A stretch of 7,814 nucleotides of DNA from Comamonadaceae bacterium (GTDB lineage: Bacteria > Pseudomonadota > Gammaproteobacteria > Burkholderiales > Burkholderiaceae_C), in assembly GCA_947451445.1 (NCBI GenBank), contig CANFZJ010000142.1, forward strand, positions 1 through 7,814, given 5' to 3'. Both the position numbers and the translations under genes were made by a program. Under the pieces are notes generated by a model. That model had not been told where the DNA came from, did no database searches, and saw nothing but the letters and a program-made list of their open reading frames with translations. Below, piece after piece: positions 7,210 to 7,814 of this stretch (position 1 is its first letter; each line of letters starts with the position of its first letter).

Positions 7210-7274
7210 AGGACTTACACGCAGCGCCTGACTGGCGACCCCCCGGGTCTTCAGGCGGGCGCTGCGTAAGTCCT
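7210..7274. repeat. Long imperfect palindrome upstream of folD, REP-like
   Basis: Outer arms AGGACTTAC (7210-7218) and GTAAGTCCT (7266-7274) pair perfectly. After a 2-base AC bulge in the left arm, GCAGCGCC (7221-7228) pairs with GGCGCTGC (7258-7265). An alternative inner pairing is GCCTGA (7226-7231) with TCAGGC (7251-7256). At the tip, GACCC (7237-7241) and GGGTC (7245-7249) form a further small stem. The element is about 65 bases long, GC-rich, non-coding and 14 bases from the folD ATG. It could be a repetitive extragenic palindrome, an operator, or a structured folD leader. The sequence alone does not decide. Confidence 0.6.
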
Positions 7275-7278
7275 GATT

Positions 7279-7317
7279 TAAATGAAAACGCCCGCTGGCG
7301 CAGATGCAGCGGGCGTT
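7279..7317 (-). terminator. Intrinsic terminator of the response regulator gene
   Basis: Perfect 11-bp stem: AACGCCCGCTG (7287-7297) against CAGCGGGCGTT (7307-7317), with a 9-base loop. Read on the minus strand, the GC-rich stem runs straight into TTTTCATTT, a good though interrupted T-tract. It lies 22 bases downstream of the response regulator stop codon, the expected place for a rho-independent terminator on that strand. Confidence 0.8.
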
Positions 7318-7339
7318 GGTAGCTATTTATTTTGTAGCG

Positions 7340-7814
7340 TCAGGTTTTGGGGGCAGCTTGTCCCAGGGCAATTTTCAGCAGGTCGGCCACGGTGTTGGCG
7401 TTCAGTTTTTCCATGATGTTGGCGCGGTGCGCTTCCACCGTCTTGATGCTGATACCCAGGTCGTCGGCGATTTGCTTGTTCAGGCGACCGGCGACGATGC
7501 GTTCCAGCACCTGGCTTTCGCGCGAGGTCAGTTTGGACAGCAGCACGCCCCGGCTGGCGGCTTGCTGGTGGTCGGTGAAGGCGTCTTTGGCGTGCTCCAG
7601 CATGCGTTCCACCAGACCCACCAGTTCGCCTTCTTTGAAGGGCTTCTGGATGAAGTCCATGGCGCCCTTTTTCATGGTGTCCACTGCCATGGGCACGTCG
7701 CCGTGGCCGGTGATGAAGACGATGGGTAGGGGAGATTTGCGCTCTATCAGGCGGTCTTGCAGCTCCAGCCCGGTCATGCCGCCCATGCGGATGTCGACGA
7801 TCAGGCAGGCCACT
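7340..7814 (-). CDS. FixJ/NarL-type response regulator, receiver plus LuxR HTH (5' partial)
   Basis: Two-component transcription regulator. The frame is open to the right edge; the first full codon, a GTG at 7813-7811, is an internal Val and not the start. In the 157 visible residues, Asp7 in LIVDIRM is the phospho-acceptor. Thr35 in FITGHGD and Lys57 in QKPF are the conserved switch residues. The Asp-Thr and Asp-Lys distances (28 and 50) equal those of FixJ (54/82/104), so about 47 residues are missing and the full protein should be near 204. The LuxR-type helix-turn-helix spans about 95-145, with LTSRESQVLERIVAGRLNKQ and IKTVEAHRANIMEKL. The sequence style is that of the FixJ/StyR/TtrR group. 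A cognate PAS-type histidine kinase would be expected upstream, outside the window. The signal and target genes cannot be read from here. Confidence 0.93.
   Translation of the reverse strand, partial: VACLIVDIRMGGMTGLELQDRLIERKSPLPIVFITGHGDVPMAVDTMKKGAMDFIQKPFKEGELVGLVERMLEHAKDAFTDHQQAASRGVLLSKLTSRESQVLERIVAGRLNKQIADDLGISIKTVEAHRANIMEKLNANTVADLLKIALGQAAPKT

Overview
The window reads as ordinary chromosome of a GC-rich betaproteobacterium. Burkholderiales, and more specifically a Comamonadaceae-type genome (Rhodoferax/Acidovorax-like), is my best guess. It rests on the style of the proteins, the prlC/folD and pyrD/rpiA groupings, and the GCTAC...TAGCT hairpin motifs after stop codons. It is an inference, not a database match. 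Seven protein genes fill almost all of the DNA; two are cut by the window edges. I see no tRNA, rRNA, CRISPR array, insertion sequence or phage gene.

Layout. (1) 1-1781 (+): 3' part of a penicillin-acylase-family gene closest to the PvdQ/aculeacin/AHL-acylase branch. The whole catalytic beta chain is visible, with its N-terminal Ser at 90-92. (2) 1796-1830: a hairpin shared by two convergent genes. (3) 1834-2880 (-): pyrD, quinone-linked dihydroorotate dehydrogenase. (4) A 44-bp divergent spacer, then 2925-3596 (+): rpiA, ribose-5-phosphate isomerase A. (5) 3593-4219 (-): an exported glutaredoxin-like protein with a DUF4124-like N-terminus, its stop codon overlapping that of rpiA. (6) 4236-6284 (-): prlC, oligopeptidase A (M3 zinc peptidase). 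(7) 6344-7195 (-): folD. (8) 7196-7339: spacer holding a long imperfect palindrome and an intrinsic terminator. (9) 7340-7814 (-): C-terminal three quarters of a FixJ-type response regulator whose N-terminus lies beyond the right edge.

How the genes fit together. The left-pointing genes folD, prlC and the glutaredoxin-like gene are closely spaced (59 bp and 16 bp) and may be co-transcribed, while the response regulator upstream is closed off by its own terminator. pyrD (pyrimidine synthesis), rpiA (pentose phosphate supply of ribose-5-phosphate) and folD (one-carbon units) are central nucleotide-precursor functions. prlC and the thioredoxin-fold protein belong to protein turnover and envelope redox chemistry. 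The acylase is the only accessory-looking gene.

I did not find a convincing undescribed system. The points most worth a second look are the substrate of the acylase, the pair of related GGACTT...AAGTCC palindromes flanking folD, the repeated GCTAC...TAGCT motif just after two stop codons, and the stop-overlapping rpiA/glutaredoxin gene pair.
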